DNA from: Acidobacteriota bacterium
GTDB taxonomy: Bacteria > Acidobacteriota > Blastocatellia > Pyrinomonadales > Pyrinomonadaceae
Assembly: GCA_016716435.1 (NCBI GenBank)
Contig: JADJWI010000008.1
Span: forward strand, 124,001-188,000
Direction: 5' to 3'
Length of the DNA stretch: 64,000 nucleotides
The notes beneath the pieces are model-generated. The model saw only the letters and a program-made list of their open reading frames with translations, was not told the origin of the DNA and ran no database searches. The translations under genes and the position numbers were made by a program. Positions 62,162 through 64,000 of the stretch are shown piece after piece; the stretch's first letter is position 1; each line of letters opens with the position of its first letter.

Positions 62162-63457
62162 ATGGAACCGAAAATAGAAAGAAACACCCCTTCCGGGGCC
62201 GTGAGAAAGCACAAAGAATTTCTTTTTCCTGCAGTTGCAAATTACTACCAGGAACCGATCGCCTTGACGCATGGCGAGGGCGAATATGTTTGGGATGATC
62301 AAGGCAACAAGTACCTTGATTGTTTCGGCGGTGTGCTGACGGTTAGCCTCGGGCACGCGAATCCGCGGGTGAATGCGGCGTGGAAAGGGCAGGTTGATAA
62401 GATCGCCCACACCTCGACGCTTTATGCCAATCAGCCGCAGAGCGATCTGGCGGAAAAGCTGGCGGAGATCTCACCGGGTAAACTCAAAAAATCGTTCTTT
62501 TCGAATAGCGGAACGGAGGCGGACGACACTGCCGTTCTCGCGGCAAAGCTCGCGACCGGGAACCAGGAGATCATCGTGCTTCGGCATTCATATGCAGGAC
62601 GCTCGGCGACGGCACTTTCATCGGTCGGGCACAAGACGTGGCGGCCGGTTGCCTCGCAGGTTCCGGGGATCATCCACGCCGCGGCTCCGTACTGCTACCG
62701 TTGCCCGTTCAAGCTTGAGTATCCATCGTGCGGCGTCGCTTGTGCGGACGACGTCGAGGACATTATCAACACCACGACGACCGGAAACATCGCGGCATTC
62801 ATGGCCGAGACGATACTTGGTGTCGGCGGCTTTATTATCCCGCCAAAGGAATATTTCCCGCGAGTCGCGGAGATCGCCCGAAGCCACGGCGGATTGTTCA
62901 TATCGGACGAAGTCCAAGCTGCGTGGGGGCGGACGGGCGACAAGTGGTTCGGCATCGAGCATTGGGGAGTCGAGCCGGACATCATCACATCGGCTAAAGG
63001 TATGGGCAACGGCGTGCCGATAGGTTGGACGATCGCAACGCCCGAGGTCGCCGATGCGTTTCCCGGCCTGACCTTCTCGACCTTTGGCGGCAATCCGGTC
63101 TCGTGTGCGGTCGGCCTTGCGGTGATCAACGTCATCGAAGAAGACGACCTGCGAACAAATGCCCGCGTCGTCGGCGAATACCTGAAACAGCGTTTGCTCG
63201 AGCTTCAAGAACGCCATCCGATCATCGGCGACGTTCGCGGGATGGGTTTGATGCTCGGCATCGAACTCGTCAAAGACCGCCAGACAAAAGAACCGAACCC
63301 CGAAGCCGTTCTCCGCGTATTCGAAGAGACAAAACGCCGCGGCGTGCTTATAGGAAAGGGCGGATTGTATGGCAACGTGATCCGAACCGGGCTGATGCTG
63401 AATGCAAGGAAAGATACGGTAGATCAGTTGGTTGAGGCGTTGGATCAGGCCTTTTAG
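62162..63457 (+). CDS. Class III aminotransferase (AGXT2-like)
   Basis: A 431-residue PLP enzyme. WDDQGNKYLDCFGGVLTVSL, NSGTEADDTAVLAAKLATGN, FISDEVQAAWGRTGDKWFGI and the Schiff-base Lys in TSAKGMGNGVPIG mark class III; the motif set matches alanine-glyoxylate or omega-amino-acid aminotransferases of the AGXT2 branch. Divergent from the peptidase with 139 nt between. The amino donor is not settled. Confidence 0.92.
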   Translation: MEPKIERNTPSGAVRKHKEFLFPAVANYYQEPIALTHGEGEYVWDDQGNKYLDCFGGVLTVSLGHANPRVNAAWKGQVDKIAHTSTLYANQPQSDLAEKLAEISPGKLKKSFFSNSGTEADDTAVLAAKLATGNQEIIVLRHSYAGRSATALSSVGHKTWRPVASQVPGIIHAAAPYCYRCPFKLEYPSCGVACADDVEDIINTTTTGNIAAFMAETILGVGGFIIPPKEYFPRVAEIARSHGGLFISDEVQAAWGRTGDKWFGIEHWGVEPDIITSAKGMGNGVPIGWTIATPEVADAFPGLTFSTFGGNPVSCAVGLAVINVIEEDDLRTNARVVGEYLKQRLLELQERHPIIGDVRGMGLMLGIELVKDRQTKEPNPEAVLRVFEETKRRGVLIGKGGLYGNVIRTGLMLNARKDTVDQLVEALDQAF

Positions 63458-63479
63458 TGTACGCAAAAGTCGGAGATGA

Positions 63480-63761
63480 ATGGACGTTAAGTTTGTAGAA
63501 TGTAGGAGCCATGGGGAATCGAGACCCGCTTTTCTATGTGTGCATCTTCTAGCGGAATTTAATGTCGGTTGGAATGAACCTGAAGAGTACGACAAAGAAG
63601 AAGACGACGATTTCTTTGGGTGCATCAATGCCTGGTGCGACCAGTGCGAGAAAAAAGCAATTGAAACGGGTGGTTGGAACGAAGAGTCGGAAGCCTTTGC
63701 GGACATACGACTCGCGTGTGAGCACTGTGCACTCAGGATCAAGAGCCGTAATCTTCCATAG
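63480..63761 (+). CDS. Small metal-binding protein of unknown function
   Basis: A 93-residue acidic protein. CRSHGESRPAFLCVHLL near the start, then INAWCDQCEKKAIETGGWNE and ACEHCALRI give three Cys-His or Cys-Cys pairs likely to bind zinc. The pattern (W..C..CE....GGWN..SE) recurs in small proteins of several bacterial phyla that I have no function for. It follows the aminotransferase by 22 nt. Confidence 0.72.
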   Translation: MDVKFVECRSHGESRPAFLCVHLLAEFNVGWNEPEEYDKEEDDDFFGCINAWCDQCEKKAIETGGWNEESEAFADIRLACEHCALRIKSRNLP

Positions 63762-63781
63762 CGTTCAGATACGATATTTTT

Positions 63782-64000
63782 ATGCGAAAGACCCTCTTAA
63801 GTGGTTTGCTGATAATTTTATGCTTTGCGTCGGTCACCCGATCCCAAACTCTCGACAGAGTTAAGGTAGTCTCCGGCACCGAGCGGGCATTCGATAAGGC
63901 GGCGAAGACGAATCCGATGCTTGCTCCGGGCTGTGCGGTTGGGGTTTCGCTCGATGGCGAGAGCGTTTTTGAAAAGGCTTTCGGTCTCGCTGAGATGGAG
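63782..64000 (+). CDS. Exported serine hydrolase, beta-lactamase class C type (5' part)
   Basis: The frame runs off the right edge after 73 codons. It starts with a signal peptide (LLSGLLIILCFASVTRSQ) and then has APGCAVGVSLDGESVFEKAF and GLAEME, the opening of class C beta-lactamase-related peptidases. The catalytic SxxK would lie outside the window. Confidence 0.75.
   Translation, partial: MRKTLLSGLLIILCFASVTRSQTLDRVKVVSGTERAFDKAAKTNPMLAPGCAVGVSLDGESVFEKAFGLAEME

Noticed and set aside
62618..63742. Long minus-strand frame of 374 codons
   Set aside because: Antisense of the class III aminotransferase and the small metal protein; no family features.
1..64000. CRISPR array, insertion sequence or prophage
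   Set aside because: No regularly spaced direct repeats, transposase or phage genes were seen.

Overview
The window looks like a chromosomal segment from a free-living Gram-negative bacterium of moderately high GC. My best guess is Acidobacteriota, class Blastocatellia (inference). The reasons are the many exported proteins with signal peptides or lipoboxes, a SpoIID-domain protein outside a sporulation context, an FG-GAP/VCBS-type repeat protein, dense hairpin repeats both between and inside genes, and housekeeping genes scattered without classical operon order. I see no rRNA, CRISPR array, insertion sequence or prophage. One tRNA, tRNA-Pro(UGG), is present.

Layout. 1-6.2 kb: the end of a sugar/nucleoside-type ABC ATPase, a class I aminotransferase, a flavin reductase-like protein coupled to an unusual photolyase-like flavoprotein, and a SpoIID/SPOR-type exported protein. 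6.2-10.4 kb: a frame-broken small gene, marC, a gene that appears to be an exported homologue of the type II restriction endonuclease HinP1I, a 28-codon membrane ORF, miaA, hfq and tmk. 10.4-15 kb (minus): an envelope-oriented cluster of an exported unknown, a DUF606 membrane protein, guanine deaminase, a glutaminyl cyclase lipoprotein and a SurA-like/DsbA-like fusion. 15-22.7 kb: VOC protein, CBS protein, aminotransferase, two lytic transglycosylases, an amidohydrolase and a SCO1 lipoprotein. 22.8-34 kb: FG-GAP protein, folD, MazG, coaE, then a complete oligopeptide ABC importer (two binding proteins, B, C, D, F) closed by a strong terminator.

34-44.5 kb: a DUF2383 protein, a PocR/GAF/GGDEF diguanylate cyclase directly followed by a protein joining an NTPase-like region to an RsbW-type anti-sigma kinase domain, a large membrane protein, HU, tRNA-Pro, rdgB and an all-helical unknown. 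44.5-53 kb: the ybbP-ybbA / tesA divergent unit, two MacB-type permeases and threonine synthase. 53-64 kb: TPR lipoprotein-like protein, nitrilase, inositol-phosphate synthase, an AMP-dependent acyl-CoA ligase carrying three different repeat elements in frame, an aldehyde dehydrogenase, an M1 peptidase, a class III aminotransferase, a small zinc-binding protein and the start of a serine hydrolase.

Most unusual items: (1) the HinP1I-like nuclease with an apparent signal peptide and no methyltransferase nearby; (2) the acyl-CoA ligase interrupted in frame by three palindromic repeats; (3) an OppC permease with an N-terminal zinc ribbon; (4) the diguanylate cyclase / NTPase-RsbW pair; (5) the photolyase-like protein with its extra domain at the C-terminus instead of the N-terminus.
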